From Lachnoclostridium phytofermentans ISDg (lineage in GTDB: Bacteria; Bacillota; Clostridia; Lachnospirales; Lachnospiraceae), in the NCBI RefSeq assembly GCF_000018685.1, contig NC_010001.1:1008001-1072000 (forward strand): DNA of 64,000 nucleotides, read 5' to 3'. This document shows positions 16,443 through 25,052 of the stretch, piece by piece; positions within the stretch are counted from its first letter, which is position 1; each line of letters opens with the position of its first letter. The position numbers were made by a program, and so were the translations under genes. Below the pieces are notes generated by a model, which was given only the letters and a program-made list of their open reading frames with translations, ran no database searches and was not told the DNA's origin.

Positions 16443-16640
16443 ACCGCCGCTACATTTATTGTCATCATATTATTCCTAAGTCAAACAATAAAAACAGGAG
16501 CAAGTGCGATTTTGGAAGGCTATTAAGGACCATGAGCTAAGGTTCTAGCACATTAGTAGCACTTTCATTCCACTATAATAGGGCTACGATGAGGAACCTT
16601 ATTCCTATAACTAAACTATAACTTATGAAAGTTTCAAATA
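16443..16640 (-). pseudogene. Decayed fragment of the SsuC-like permease gene
   Basis: About 200 bp align almost without gaps to the intact permease gene at about 17735-17932, at an offset of 1292-1293 bp. Shared blocks include ACCGCCGCTAC, GGAAGGCTATTAAG, AAGGTTCTAG, CACTTTCATTCCAC and ATTCCTATAACTAAAC. By eye roughly three quarters to four fifths of bases match. It has no start, frame or flanking parts, so it is a relic of a duplication in the same orientation as the intact gene. Confidence 0.85.
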
Positions 16641-16755
16641 GTTTTAAGGAGCATTATTTTCCAAAGAAACTGTTTGAAAACAGTATGAAATTAATGTAAT
16701 ATACTAGTATTATTAGCACTAATTATCATTCCAGATACATGTAGGAGGGATTCAT

Positions 16756-17178
16756 ATGTTTGTAGAGTTAGATGGATTATTTGGCTGGCTTCTAGTCTTT
16801 GCTTTTGCTGGTACTATAATGAATTATTGTTTGAAATTTGTGAATAAGTGTTTTGGTAAAAAGATATCTGCTTATCCCAAGGGTAAGAAGATAATGAAAG
16901 TTTTGATGACAATATTTATACGTAATCACAAATATTTTGGTTTTGCTACGGTTGTGTTCTTACTTGCACATTTTATAGCCCAGTTTGCTAAGTTTGGAAT
17001 CAACGTAACCGGATGTATTGCTGCTATTATGATGATTTTGCAGGTATTGTTAGGTGTTTATGCAAACGTAAAGAAGAAGCCAAGAAAAGGAGCATGGTTA
17101 ATTACTCATCGTGTGATAGCTGTTTTAATTATTCTTGGGATTTCAATTCATCTAATTATTCCCAATGCATTAATGTAG
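16756..17178 (+). CDS. Diheme b-type membrane protein (ferric reductase/b561-like)
   Basis: The 140-residue protein has four hydrophobic helices. Two carry an HX13H pair: H58/H72 (NHKYFGFATVVFLLAH) and H118/H132 (THRVIAVLIILGISIH). This spacing is the heme-ligand pattern of ferric-reductase/NOX-type transmembrane diheme proteins; b561 proteins are the alternative. It starts behind GTAGGAGGGATTCAT. Just after its stop, another frame encodes a fragment like the start of a bacterial cytochrome b5-like domain, so the gene may be a truncated electron-transfer protein. Confidence 0.65.
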   Translation: MFVELDGLFGWLLVFAFAGTIMNYCLKFVNKCFGKKISAYPKGKKIMKVLMTIFIRNHKYFGFATVVFLLAHFIAQFAKFGINVTGCIAAIMMILQVLLGVYANVKKKPRKGAWLITHRVIAVLIILGISIHLIIPNALM

Positions 17179-17306
17179 TGGCAGGGAAGGAAAATAAAAA
17201 TCAGCTATCTGATTCAATAGATGTTTCAAAATTACAATCATTCACATTGGATGAACTGTCAAAATACAATGACGAAAATGTTAGAACTCATGTCAGACAT
17301 CAATGA
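17172..17306 (+). pseudogene. Remnant of a cytochrome b5-like domain
   Basis: In the frame that is not the membrane protein's, the DNA reads VVAGKENKNQ...SFTLDELSKYNDENVRTHV. FTLDELSKYN closely resembles the opening of bacterial cytochrome b5-like heme/steroid-binding domains (FTLEELxKYNGxxGxPAYVAV). The reading then ends at once. It may once have been fused to the upstream diheme protein; one indel near 17165-17178 would join them. No separate RBS/start is visible. Confidence 0.5.
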
Positions 17307-17307
17307 A

Positions 17308-17351
17308 AGCCCCCCTTTTGTTAGATCTATATGATTAACAAAAGAGGGGCT
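17308..17351. terminator. Bidirectional terminator between convergent genes
   Basis: AGCCCCCCTTTTGTTA (17308-17323) pairs with TAACAAAAGAGGGGCT (17336-17351), a nearly perfect 16-bp stem. It serves the diheme gene on one side and the permease gene on the other. Confidence 0.8.
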
Positions 17352-17367
17352 ATATTTAACTAACAAT

Positions 17368-18192
17368 CTATTTATTTTTTCTTACTCTTCTCTCAATATA
17401 AGAAAGAATACCATAAAGCGCAGTTGCAATAATACATAAAATCACAATACTCATAATAACCCAGTCTAGTTTAAAAACCTGAGATCCGTAGACAATAAGA
17501 TATCCCAAACCAGCCTTCGCTGCAAGAAATTCTCCTATGATAACACCAACCAGAGACAGACCGATATTGACTTTCATACAGCTAATAATAGAAGGAAGGT
17601 TACCTGGAAGGACTACTTTAAATAAGACATCTTTTTTGGTACCACCCAAGGTATAAATGAGTTTGTATTTATCTTGTTCTGTTGAATTAAAGTTGGTATA
17701 TAAGGTTATAATCGTGCCAAAGACTGCGACTGTTACCGCCGCTACTATAATTGTCTTCATATTATTCCCGAGCCAAACAATAAAGACTGGTGCAAGAGCT
17801 GACTTCGGAAGGCTATTAAGAACCACAAGATAAGGTTCTAGTACCTTTGCAACACTTTCATTCCACCATAATAAGACAGCGACGAGGAGCCCGATTCCTA
17901 TAACTAAACCAAAACTTATGAAGGTTTCAAAAAGTGTAATACCGATATGGTAAAAAACAGTTCCGTCTTTTGCCATTGTAGCGAAGCACTTTACAACTCT
18001 GGAAGGGCTACTGAATATAAATGAATTTAGCCATCCAACCCTTGTGGAAAGTTCCCACAAAATTAAAAAGGACAAAAATATAATCCATTGCGCGATACGA
18101 ATTTTTGTTACTCTCTTTTGATATCGTTTCAGATACGCTTGATGGATTGCAGAAGCGGATAAATAATCCTCTTTTTTAATACGATGCATCAT
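17368..18192 (-). CDS. ABC transporter permease, SsuC/TauC/ThiX family
   Basis: The 274-residue inner-membrane protein has about six helices and the BPD_transp_1 loop: EFLAAKAGLGYLIVYGSQVF, with LGGTKKDVLFKVVLPGNLPS as the ATPase-contact region. The family imports sulfonates, nitrate/taurine or thiamine precursors. Its ATG shares ATGA with the ATPase stop, behind GGAAGGAG. The substrate-binding protein is missing, so the substrate is unknown. A decayed copy of part of this gene lies 1.3 kb away. Confidence 0.88.
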   Translation of the reverse strand: MMHRIKKEDYLSASAIHQAYLKRYQKRVTKIRIAQWIIFLSFLILWELSTRVGWLNSFIFSSPSRVVKCFATMAKDGTVFYHIGITLFETFISFGLVIGIGLLVAVLLWWNESVAKVLEPYLVVLNSLPKSALAPVFIVWLGNNMKTIIVAAVTVAVFGTIITLYTNFNSTEQDKYKLIYTLGGTKKDVLFKVVLPGNLPSIISCMKVNIGLSLVGVIIGEFLAAKAGLGYLIVYGSQVFKLDWVIMSIVILCIIATALYGILSYIERRVRKNK

Positions 18193-18971
18193 TGGGACGT
18201 CAACTCCTTCCATATTAAATTAAAATAGGTACTGAATTCAGGAGCTAAACGCTTTTGCAGAGGAGATTCATCCTTCGAGGTTAAGTTGATCTCAAATTCC
18301 TTTTTTATGGAAGCTGGTCGATTCGAAAGTACAATTACCCTATCTGCTGTACTGATTGCCTCCGCTATATCATGAGTGATTAGTACAGCAGTTTTATTTT
18401 CTTTGCGGATAATCTTACAAATATCATCTGAAACTTCAAGTCGTGTTTGATAGTCTAGCGCTGAAAATGGTTCATCTAATAACAGGATATCTGGTTGTAA
18501 AAGTAGTGTACGGATCAACGCTGCACGCTGTCTCATTCCACCAGATAATTCTGTTGGCTTTGAATCAATAAATGAGATTAGCCCATAAGTCTCTAGCAAA
18601 TGATTAATAATTACCATGCTTTGGTCTGAGTATTTATGTTGAACCTCCAGACCAAGTGCGACATTTCGCAATGTGCTTCTCCAATCCAGAAGATGGTCTT
18701 TTTGCAACATATAACCAATATTTAAGCCTGAACTTTTGGTGTCCTTCCCTTTAATATAGATACTTCCTGCATCAGGTTTTATTAATCCAGCAATTAGAGA
18801 TAGTAAAGTTGATTTACCACATCCGCTGGGCCCAACAATAGCTAGAAATTGTCCCTCTGAAACATGGAAGCTGACATCCTTCAATGCAGTAGTCTCTCCA
18901 GCTAAGGTGTGATACGAGTAGCTTAAATGATCTACATGGAGAAATTCATTAGTAGTAGTATTTGATTCCAT
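18189..18971 (-). CDS. ABC transporter ATPase, SsuB/TauB family
   Basis: The 260-residue ATPase has Walker A GPSGCGKST (about residue 43), Q-loop region GYMLQKDHLLDWRS, signature LSGGMRQRAAL, Walker B ILLLDEPFSALD and the H-loop LITHDIAEA. It energises the permease encoded by the overlapping downstream gene. It starts behind TGGAGGCCAATC. No binding-protein gene follows, so the system may use an unlinked one. Confidence 0.93.
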   Translation of the reverse strand: MESNTTTNEFLHVDHLSYSYHTLAGETTALKDVSFHVSEGQFLAIVGPSGCGKSTLLSLIAGLIKPDAGSIYIKGKDTKSSGLNIGYMLQKDHLLDWRSTLRNVALGLEVQHKYSDQSMVIINHLLETYGLISFIDSKPTELSGGMRQRAALIRTLLLQPDILLLDEPFSALDYQTRLEVSDDICKIIRKENKTAVLITHDIAEAISTADRVIVLSNRPASIKKEFEINLTSKDESPLQKRLAPEFSTYFNLIWKELTSQ

Positions 18972-19312
18972 GATTGGCCTCCATAATAATGCTATAATGT
19001 ATTATATGTGGTAAGTACTTGGTCGGCGATAAATTTTGACCTATTATTCTCCCTAAATTAAGATAATTCATCATACAAATAGTCGTAATCAATTACATTA
19101 TGTAAATAACCTCCATTACAATCATGTCGAAAATGTAATGGCAGTGTTAAGATTAGGAGAGTGCGGGAGGATTCTTATATTAATCTCGATCCTTTTATTA
19201 GTAATTTGAGTATAAGAAAGTCTTAAAAATACAGAAACCAGTAGAATGGGTTGTATTATATTTACAAATTGAAGTGTTAAATAAATAACGTGAAAGATTG
19301 CTTAAAATAGGC
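18972..19312. promoter_or_regulatory. Upstream region of the SsuBC-like operon with dyads
   Basis: TTACATTATGTAA (19093-19105) is a 13-bp palindrome. CCATTACA (19113-19120) and TGTAATGG (19134-19141) form an 8-bp inverted repeat. The shared TTACA/TGTAA half sites suggest a regulator-binding region about 120-170 bp before the ATPase start. On the minus strand TATAAT is readable at 19006-19001, but without a good -35. No gene seen. Confidence 0.4.
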
Positions 19313-19341
19313 TTGACAATACTTTAGTGCGGTAATACAAT
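19313..19341 (+). promoter_or_regulatory. Sigma-A promoter with long leader
   Basis: TTGACA (19313-19318), a 17-bp spacer and TACAAT (19336-19341) make a near-consensus promoter. The next gene on this strand starts about 770 nt later, giving either a very long leader or a separate short RNA. A small dyad, AATGCAA...TTGCATT, follows at about 19354-19374. Confidence 0.65.
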
Positions 19342-19560
19342 AATAAAGCAACAATGCAAAACAATATTGCATTATCACAAGAAAAAATAAACGAAATTTG
19401 CCAGATAATTTTAAAATTCGATAATGTAAATAACGAAGCTTCTTATTAATAATTGAGCAATATAAAATAATGTAATTTTTTGTAGATAAAATTATGTCAT
19501 TAAAAATAAAAATGATTAATAAGCTTGTTCATAAAGTAAAATATATTTGCAATATTTTAA

Positions 19561-19683
19561 ATTCATAAAAATAAGACCAAATAAAATTCATAAAAATTAA
19601 ACCAAATTAGATTCATAAAAATAAAACCAAATTGAATTCATGAAAATAAACCAAACTGAATACATAAAAATCGAATCGAAATC
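19561..19683 (+). repeat. Five degenerate 24-25-bp tandem repeats
   Basis: Units start at 19561, 19586, 19611, 19636 and 19660, with consensus ATTCATAAAAATAAAACCAA plus ATTGA. They lie in the leader between the promoters at 19313 and 19974. They are purine/A-rich and non-coding in the frames inspected. There are no spacers, so this is not a CRISPR array. Confidence 0.85.
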
Positions 19684-19973
19684 ATTAATATAAAATCAAA
19701 TTAAAACTTTTAATTATGATTAAATATAGATAAGTAAATCAAAAGAGAATCAAAGTTAAATCAAAACCAAAGCAATAATAAAAAAATCGAAATATTAATG
19801 CTTTGCGAGGTAAATAATAAATGGAAAGGAGGATTCCGATCAAAAGTTACTAAGAAGAAAAGAAAAATAAATGTTTAAAATTAATGTTTATTTGATTGGA
19901 AAAACATTAACAGTTTAAGCATATAAGAATGGTCGGGATAGCAAAAGAAATTAAACTCAGTAGCGACAAATTA

Positions 19974-20002
19974 TTGACTTTTATATCCAGTACTGCTATA
20001 AT
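19974..20002 (+). promoter_or_regulatory. Sigma-A promoter of the InlB-repeat lipoprotein gene
   Basis: TTGACT (19974-19979), a 17-bp spacer and TATAAT (19997-20002). The predicted start is near 20009, about 110 nt before the ATG. The stretch from the tandem repeats to here is AT-rich and shows no gene. Confidence 0.75.
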
Positions 20003-20118
20003 TTGGTATGCTTTAACAAAATTTACATAATAAATCTGCGAAGAAGCATTCCTATATTTGGTATGGGTTGGTTTCTATTTTTTTATTCGGAGGTTTTGGT
20101 TAATCTTGGGAGGAAACT

Positions 20119-21336
20119 ATGTACAAATTGAAAAAGGGATTTATGATATTGCTTTTGGCCACATCAACTATGTTACTTGGTGGCTGTAGTATAGGAACTA
20201 GTTCTCTGTTTATACATCCGGCAGAACAGGGGTATGAGTACGAAGTTACATACGATACATTGGGTGGAAACATCAATCAAGTAGATAAACGTGTTGTATA
20301 CTATGCAGGAAATTCTTTATTGTTTGAGCCAAATGGAACAGCTGGTATGCTTGTGCAACCTAAATTTGGTGAAAAGTCATTGGTTGGTTGGTATACAAAA
20401 TATACAACAGAAGAAAGTAAGGATGGAACTATCTATCATTATAATGAAGAAGATTTATGGGATTTTTCATTGGACCGAGTTTCTGATGAAAATACCAGCG
20501 ATAAAAAAATAACGTTATATGCTAGATGGGCTGATAATCCATCCATTAACTTTTTAGATGCTGCAAATCCTGAGGGAGACATCTTATTAAAATGGACGAT
20601 TAATGTTGGCAATGAATTAAAACGCCCTACTTCCACAGAACCAAAGAAAAACGGATTTACCTTAATTGATTATTATAAGGATCCGGAATGTACTGAAAAA
20701 TATGTATTTGATAAAGTGATTGAAGAGGGTGATATTGATTACTCGAATGGTGGTAAAGCTCAAATAAATATTTATTGTAAGTTTATTGAAGGTGAAATAA
20801 TTCGAGTTAAAACAGTAAATCAACTGAAGGCAATCGCTGATAAGCCAGATGGACAATATATATTAGCAAATGATATTGATTTATCCACAGAAACATGGAC
20901 ACCAATTGAAACTTTTAGCGGTGTATTGGACGGTAACGGATACTCCATTAAAAATTTAAACTTAAATGTTAAAAATCGCGCTTCTGGTATTACTGCGAAA
21001 AATGCGGATGAAGTATCATACGGATTATTTTCGAAGTTAGATGGTGCAAAGATAAAAGACCTAACAATTAAGGATGTGAATATTGTTATTGATAAATCTT
21101 CCAATGTTAAACTTTGTGTTGGTGCATTAGCAGGACGTACTAAGAAAACAACAATAGAAAATTGTACCTTTGATGGAATAACGATATCATCAGATGGTAT
21201 GTGTAGCATTAATATAGTCGCATCCAGTTATGTTGCCGGTGATTATTCAACCAAGATAAACAATTGTATATTCAACAACATCAATACGAATAAATTAACA
21301 ACTTCTGGGAACTTAGAAGTTATAGAGCAAAAATAA
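20119..21336 (+). CDS. Surface lipoprotein with InlB-type repeat and GLUG-like region
   Basis: The 405-residue protein has a lipoprotein signal, with the lipobox LLGGC at about residues 20-24. A Listeria/Bacteroides (InlB B-type) repeat region follows (about 35-135, YEVTYDTLGGNINQVDKR to ITLYARW). A second such unit is at about 140-230. Then a GLUG-like segment: VKTVNQLKAIADKPDGQYIL, IDLSTETWTPIETFSGVLDG, YGLFSKLDGAKIKDLTI, probably beta-helical. It sits before an Opp-type operon but has its own promoter. Role on the cell surface is inferred. Confidence 0.8.
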   Translation: MYKLKKGFMILLLATSTMLLGGCSIGTSSLFIHPAEQGYEYEVTYDTLGGNINQVDKRVVYYAGNSLLFEPNGTAGMLVQPKFGEKSLVGWYTKYTTEESKDGTIYHYNEEDLWDFSLDRVSDENTSDKKITLYARWADNPSINFLDAANPEGDILLKWTINVGNELKRPTSTEPKKNGFTLIDYYKDPECTEKYVFDKVIEEGDIDYSNGGKAQINIYCKFIEGEIIRVKTVNQLKAIADKPDGQYILANDIDLSTETWTPIETFSGVLDGNGYSIKNLNLNVKNRASGITAKNADEVSYGLFSKLDGAKIKDLTIKDVNIVIDKSSNVKLCVGALAGRTKKTTIENCTFDGITISSDGMCSINIVASSYVAGDYSTKINNCIFNNINTNKLTTSGNLEVIEQK

Positions 21337-21371
21337 TGAACAGTTAAGCTATTTCTTAATCGAAGGTTTGC

Positions 21372-21401
21372 TTGACAACAAAAAAATAAGGACCATTATA
21401 T
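21372..21401 (+). promoter_or_regulatory. Promoter of the first Opp-type operon
   Basis: TTGACA (21372-21377) is followed after 17-18 bp by ATTATA/TTATAT (21395-21401). The leader to the ATG is about 50 nt, with RBS CGGAGGAAAATT. It lies shortly after the lipoprotein stop codon; no clear terminator separates them. Confidence 0.6.
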
Positions 21402-21457
21402 TCATTGGTAATTTAGTCGCATGACTATAATTATAATAAAGAAAACGGAGGAAAATT

Positions 21458-23935
21458 ATGAAGAAAACAAAGAAATTGGTAGCGTTACTTCTTTGCATGA
21501 CTATGATTCTTTCTTTAGCAGCTTGTAGTAAGAAGGAAAAAGATGTAAATAAGGATATTACACCAACTGTAGCTCCTACTTCAGCTGCTGGCGGTGAAAA
21601 AGAGGAAGAAAAACCAGTGATACCGGATGTTCCAGCTGGTAGAAGAGATGCATCCACACCTCGTTCTGCTGCAAACGAGAAAAATCCGTTGGTTATTAGT
21701 ACTTTAACACTGGATGGAAAATTTACACCATTCTTCGGTACGAGTGAACCAGATCGTCTTATCTATGAAAAAACTCAAATTACGTTAATTGCAAACAACG
21801 AGACAGCTGAGCCAGTTGCAGGTGTTGATGTACCAACTGCTGCATGGGATTTTAAGATGACGACAAACGATGATCAATCAAAATCTACCTATAAATTCTG
21901 GATTAAGAATGGTGTTCAATTTAGTGATGGCCATGTTTTAACTGTAGATGATGTATTATTTAACTTATATGTATTATTAGATCCTAAATATGATGGTTCC
22001 TCAACTTTATATTCAATGCATATTGAGGGATTAAAAGCTTATCAAACTCAGATTTTAGATGAGAGTTCAGCAGATGCAAAACTTGCGGAGTTCGCTGAGG
22101 CAGCAAAGAAGAAAGTTGACGCCGCACTTGCTGGTAATGGTGAGGCAGCAGTTACTGATAAATTATGGGAACTTGTAAAAGAAAGTGTGACAGCTGATAG
22201 TAATGTATTAATGAGTAAGCAATATGTTCCAGAAGATTTTGGTTTAGTTGGACCAGAAGATTTCTTAACATCAGCACCTCAATCCATCATTCTTTATTAT
22301 ACAGCAAGCTGTATTGGTAGAGATTTAATTACATACAAAGATGGTGCTTTTGTTATTGATGCGGCTACAGGTTTAACAGTAGATAAAATGAGTACTTATA
22401 CAGAGCAAGATTATATTGATGCTTCCATGAAGTGTATCAAAGAAACGATAAATGCTGCTGAATTTGATGAAGCATTTGATTATACAACAGTGGATGATGC
22501 TAAGGCATTCTTCGCAGGAGAAGAAAAATCTGCATATCTTGAAGCAAACAAAGGTACTGTTAAGAGTATTAGCGGTATCACAAAGGGTAAGGAAGTTTGC
22601 TCTGATGGAGTAGAACGTGAAACTTTAACAGTAGTATTAAATGGTGTTGACCCTAAGGCAATCTGGAACTTTACTTTTGAAGTTGCACCTATGCATTACT
22701 ATGCAGGGCAGGCAAGACATGATAAAGCAAATGGCGTTGATTATTTTGGTGTTGATTTTTCCAGCGCAGCATTTATGTTAGAATTAAAAGAATTTAATGG
22801 TTTACCGATGGGTGCTGGTGCTTATAAGATGACAGATGCTAATAACTCAGAAAATCCAACTGCCGATAAGTTTTATGATAATGGTATTTGTTATTTTGTA
22901 GCAAATGATAACTTTTTGTTAGGTGCTCCAAAGGTTAAATATTTAAGATACAAAACAATTAATGCTGGCTCTGAACTAGACTCTGTATTGACTGGCGATG
23001 TTCACTATTCAGATCCAAAGGCTAGTGCAACTACGATTAATAAGATCACTTCAGATTCTTCTTATTCACATATGAACTATGTGTTAGTTGATAACTTAGG
23101 TTATGGTTATATCGGTATTAATGCACAGCTTGTACCTGACCTTAATGTAAGACGCGCACTTATGTCTGCTATGGATACTGCACTTACCTTAGGAGCTTAC
23201 CCAGGAGGCTTAGCGCAAGTTATTCATAGACCAATGAGTCAGGTGTCATGGGCATATCCTGAAGGATGTACGGCAATGTACCCATTCGATGAAACAGGTG
23301 CAGCTTCTAAGGCGTTCTTCTTAAAAGCAGGTTATAAAGAGACAGCAGATGGTAAATTATTAGCACCAGACGGAAGTAAGCCATCCTTTAAATTTACACT
23401 TCCTTCAAGTGCAGATGATCACCCAGCTGGTCAGGTATTCTTAAAGACACAAGAAGTACTTGAGAAGATCGGTGTTGAAGTAATTATTGATATTGATCAA
23501 AATCTTTTAAGTAAATTAAACGAGGGTATTATTTCTGTTTGGGCAGCAGCTTGGCAAGCAACAATAGATCCTGATATGTTCCAGGTATACTGTTCCGATC
23601 CTTCTAAAAATCAAGCTACTTCTCCAAAGTCTTCAGGACTTTATTATAAATTTGAAAATGGTTCTGATGAAGAAAAAGCAATTCTTGTACGTTTAAATGA
23701 ATTAATTGAGCAGGGACGTTCTACTCTTAACGTAGATGAAAGAAAACCAATTTATTCAGAGGCACTTGATAAGGCTATGGAAATGGCAGTTGAATTACCA
23801 ACCTATCAGAGAAAGAATATGTATGTTTATAACAAGAGTGTAATTGATCCAAGTAGTTTAACTCCAGCAGATAAGACAACACCTTACAGATCACCAATTT
23901 ACGCTATCTGGGATGTTAGCTTACTTGACAACTAG
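21458..23935 (+). CDS. Oligopeptide-type substrate-binding lipoprotein (family 5), operon 1
   Basis: The 825-residue binding protein has a lipoprotein signal with lipobox LAAC (about residue 22) and the SBP_bac_5 pattern: STYKFWIKNGVQFSDGHVLT early, LGYGYIGINAQLVPDLNVRR in the middle, and VWAAAWQATIDPDMFQVYCS near the end. It is much longer than typical OppA (about 540), with an acidic insertion at about 190-360. It delivers its ligand to the permeases encoded downstream. Peptide is the default substrate; sugars are possible in this family. A paralogue is encoded by the second operon. Confidence 0.9.
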   Translation: MKKTKKLVALLLCMTMILSLAACSKKEKDVNKDITPTVAPTSAAGGEKEEEKPVIPDVPAGRRDASTPRSAANEKNPLVISTLTLDGKFTPFFGTSEPDRLIYEKTQITLIANNETAEPVAGVDVPTAAWDFKMTTNDDQSKSTYKFWIKNGVQFSDGHVLTVDDVLFNLYVLLDPKYDGSSTLYSMHIEGLKAYQTQILDESSADAKLAEFAEAAKKKVDAALAGNGEAAVTDKLWELVKESVTADSNVLMSKQYVPEDFGLVGPEDFLTSAPQSIILYYTASCIGRDLITYKDGAFVIDAATGLTVDKMSTYTEQDYIDASMKCIKETINAAEFDEAFDYTTVDDAKAFFAGEEKSAYLEANKGTVKSISGITKGKEVCSDGVERETLTVVLNGVDPKAIWNFTFEVAPMHYYAGQARHDKANGVDYFGVDFSSAAFMLELKEFNGLPMGAGAYKMTDANNSENPTADKFYDNGICYFVANDNFLLGAPKVKYLRYKTINAGSELDSVLTGDVHYSDPKASATTINKITSDSSYSHMNYVLVDNLGYGYIGINAQLVPDLNVRRALMSAMDTALTLGAYPGGLAQVIHRPMSQVSWAYPEGCTAMYPFDETGAASKAFFLKAGYKETADGKLLAPDGSKPSFKFTLPSSADDHPAGQVFLKTQEVLEKIGVEVIIDIDQNLLSKLNEGIISVWAAAWQATIDPDMFQVYCSDPSKNQATSPKSSGLYYKFENGSDEEKAILVRLNELIEQGRSTLNVDERKPIYSEALDKAMEMAVELPTYQRKNMYVYNKSVIDPSSLTPADKTTPYRSPIYAIWDVSLLDN

Positions 23936-24001
23936 TTTAAAACATTAAAGTTATACAAGTAGAGAAACTCTACAATAAAACAATTCTTTTGAAAGATTAT
24001 G

Positions 24002-24031
24002 GAAAGGGGGCGTTAGCTTTCGCCCCCTTTC
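24002..24031 (+). terminator. Strong hairpin between binding protein and permease genes
   Basis: GAAAGGGGGCG (24002-24012) and CGCCCCCTTTC (24021-24031) form a perfect 11-bp, GC-rich stem with an 8-nt loop. There is no long T run. It probably acts as a partial terminator or 3'-end stabiliser, raising binding-protein levels over permease levels. Confidence 0.75.
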
Positions 24032-24050
24032 TACAATGTGGGGTAAAAAC

Positions 24051-25040
24051 ATGTTAAAATATTTTTTAAAAAGACTTGCAATTTCTATAATCATTCTATT
24101 TGGGGTATCAATTATTATTTACTTTATCGTTCGAATGATGCCAGCTGATTATATTGACCAGCATACCGCTGCGCAGGTTGCTCAAGGTCAGCTAACATTA
24201 GAAGATGTACAAAGAATGAAGGAGTTGTATGGTATAGGAGACAATTCCATAGGTGGTATAATAAAAAGTTACGGACAGTGGATAACCAAGGCACTTCGTG
24301 GTGATTTTGGTGTGTCCTTTGTTTATGGACGTCCGGTTCATCAAGTGATCGCAAAATATATGTGGATTTCATTTGGTATATCGCTAGCAGCGATGATATT
24401 AAATATATTAATTTCGATACCGCTTGGTATCGTAGCGGCAACGAAGCAATATGGTGCAGCTGACTATATAGTTACAGTATTGGCAATGATAGGTATTTCA
24501 CTGCCATCCTTTTTCTTAGGTGCATTATTGTTACGTGTATTCTCTATAGGTCTTGGATGGTTTCCATTACAGGGACTGTCTGATGCGACACAAATAATAA
24601 CAGGTTTTAAACAAGTTCTTGATAAACTTCATCATTTAGTACTTCCAATGACGACCCTTGTTATCTTGAACATTGGTGGTTTGATGCGTTATACAAGAAC
24701 CAACATGTTAGAAGTATTGAATTCTGATTATATCCGTACTGCAAGGGCAAAAGGATTGTCTGAGAAGTCGGTTATTTATAAACATGCATTTCGTAACACT
24801 TTAATACCTATTGTAACCATGCTAGGTGGAAGTCTTCCAGGTTTATTTGGTGGTGCATTGTTAACAGAAACGGTATTTGCAATTCCTGGTATTGGCTCTA
24901 CTTCTTATAAGGCAATGTTACAAGGTGATATTCCATTTGTTATGGGATATATGATGTTTATAGCTGTATTAACTGTACTAGGTACCATTTTTGCGGATAT
25001 ATCGTATGCAATTGTGGACCCTCGTGTGAAACTGCAATAA
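24051..25040 (+). CDS. OppB/DppB-like permease, operon 1
   Basis: The 329-residue inner-membrane permease begins MLKYFLKRLAISIIILFGVS, a classic OppB/DppB start. It carries the EAA-type loop YIRTARAKGLSEKSVIYKHA and FAIPGIGSTSYKAMLQGD. About six helices. I prefer ATG 24051, 7 nt after GTGGGG, over ATG 24036. It pairs with the OppC-like protein encoded next. Confidence 0.93.
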   Translation: MLKYFLKRLAISIIILFGVSIIIYFIVRMMPADYIDQHTAAQVAQGQLTLEDVQRMKELYGIGDNSIGGIIKSYGQWITKALRGDFGVSFVYGRPVHQVIAKYMWISFGISLAAMILNILISIPLGIVAATKQYGAADYIVTVLAMIGISLPSFFLGALLLRVFSIGLGWFPLQGLSDATQIITGFKQVLDKLHHLVLPMTTLVILNIGGLMRYTRTNMLEVLNSDYIRTARAKGLSEKSVIYKHAFRNTLIPIVTMLGGSLPGLFGGALLTETVFAIPGIGSTSYKAMLQGDIPFVMGYMMFIAVLTVLGTIFADISYAIVDPRVKLQ

Positions 25041-25052
25041 GGAGGTCTGAAG

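Noticed and set aside
17013..17306. A 97-residue frame overlapping the diheme protein gene
   Set aside because: Its first half is the out-of-frame shadow of the diheme gene and has no RBS. Only its last 44 residues, resembling a b5 domain start, were kept, as a remnant.
19561..19683. Possible CRISPR-like array
   Set aside because: The units are directly adjacent, degenerate and AT-rich, with no unique spacers and no cas gene nearby.
20820..21209. A 129-residue minus-strand frame
   Set aside because: It is antisense to the InlB-repeat lipoprotein gene, which has a signal peptide, domains and RBS. The reverse frame shows no family features.
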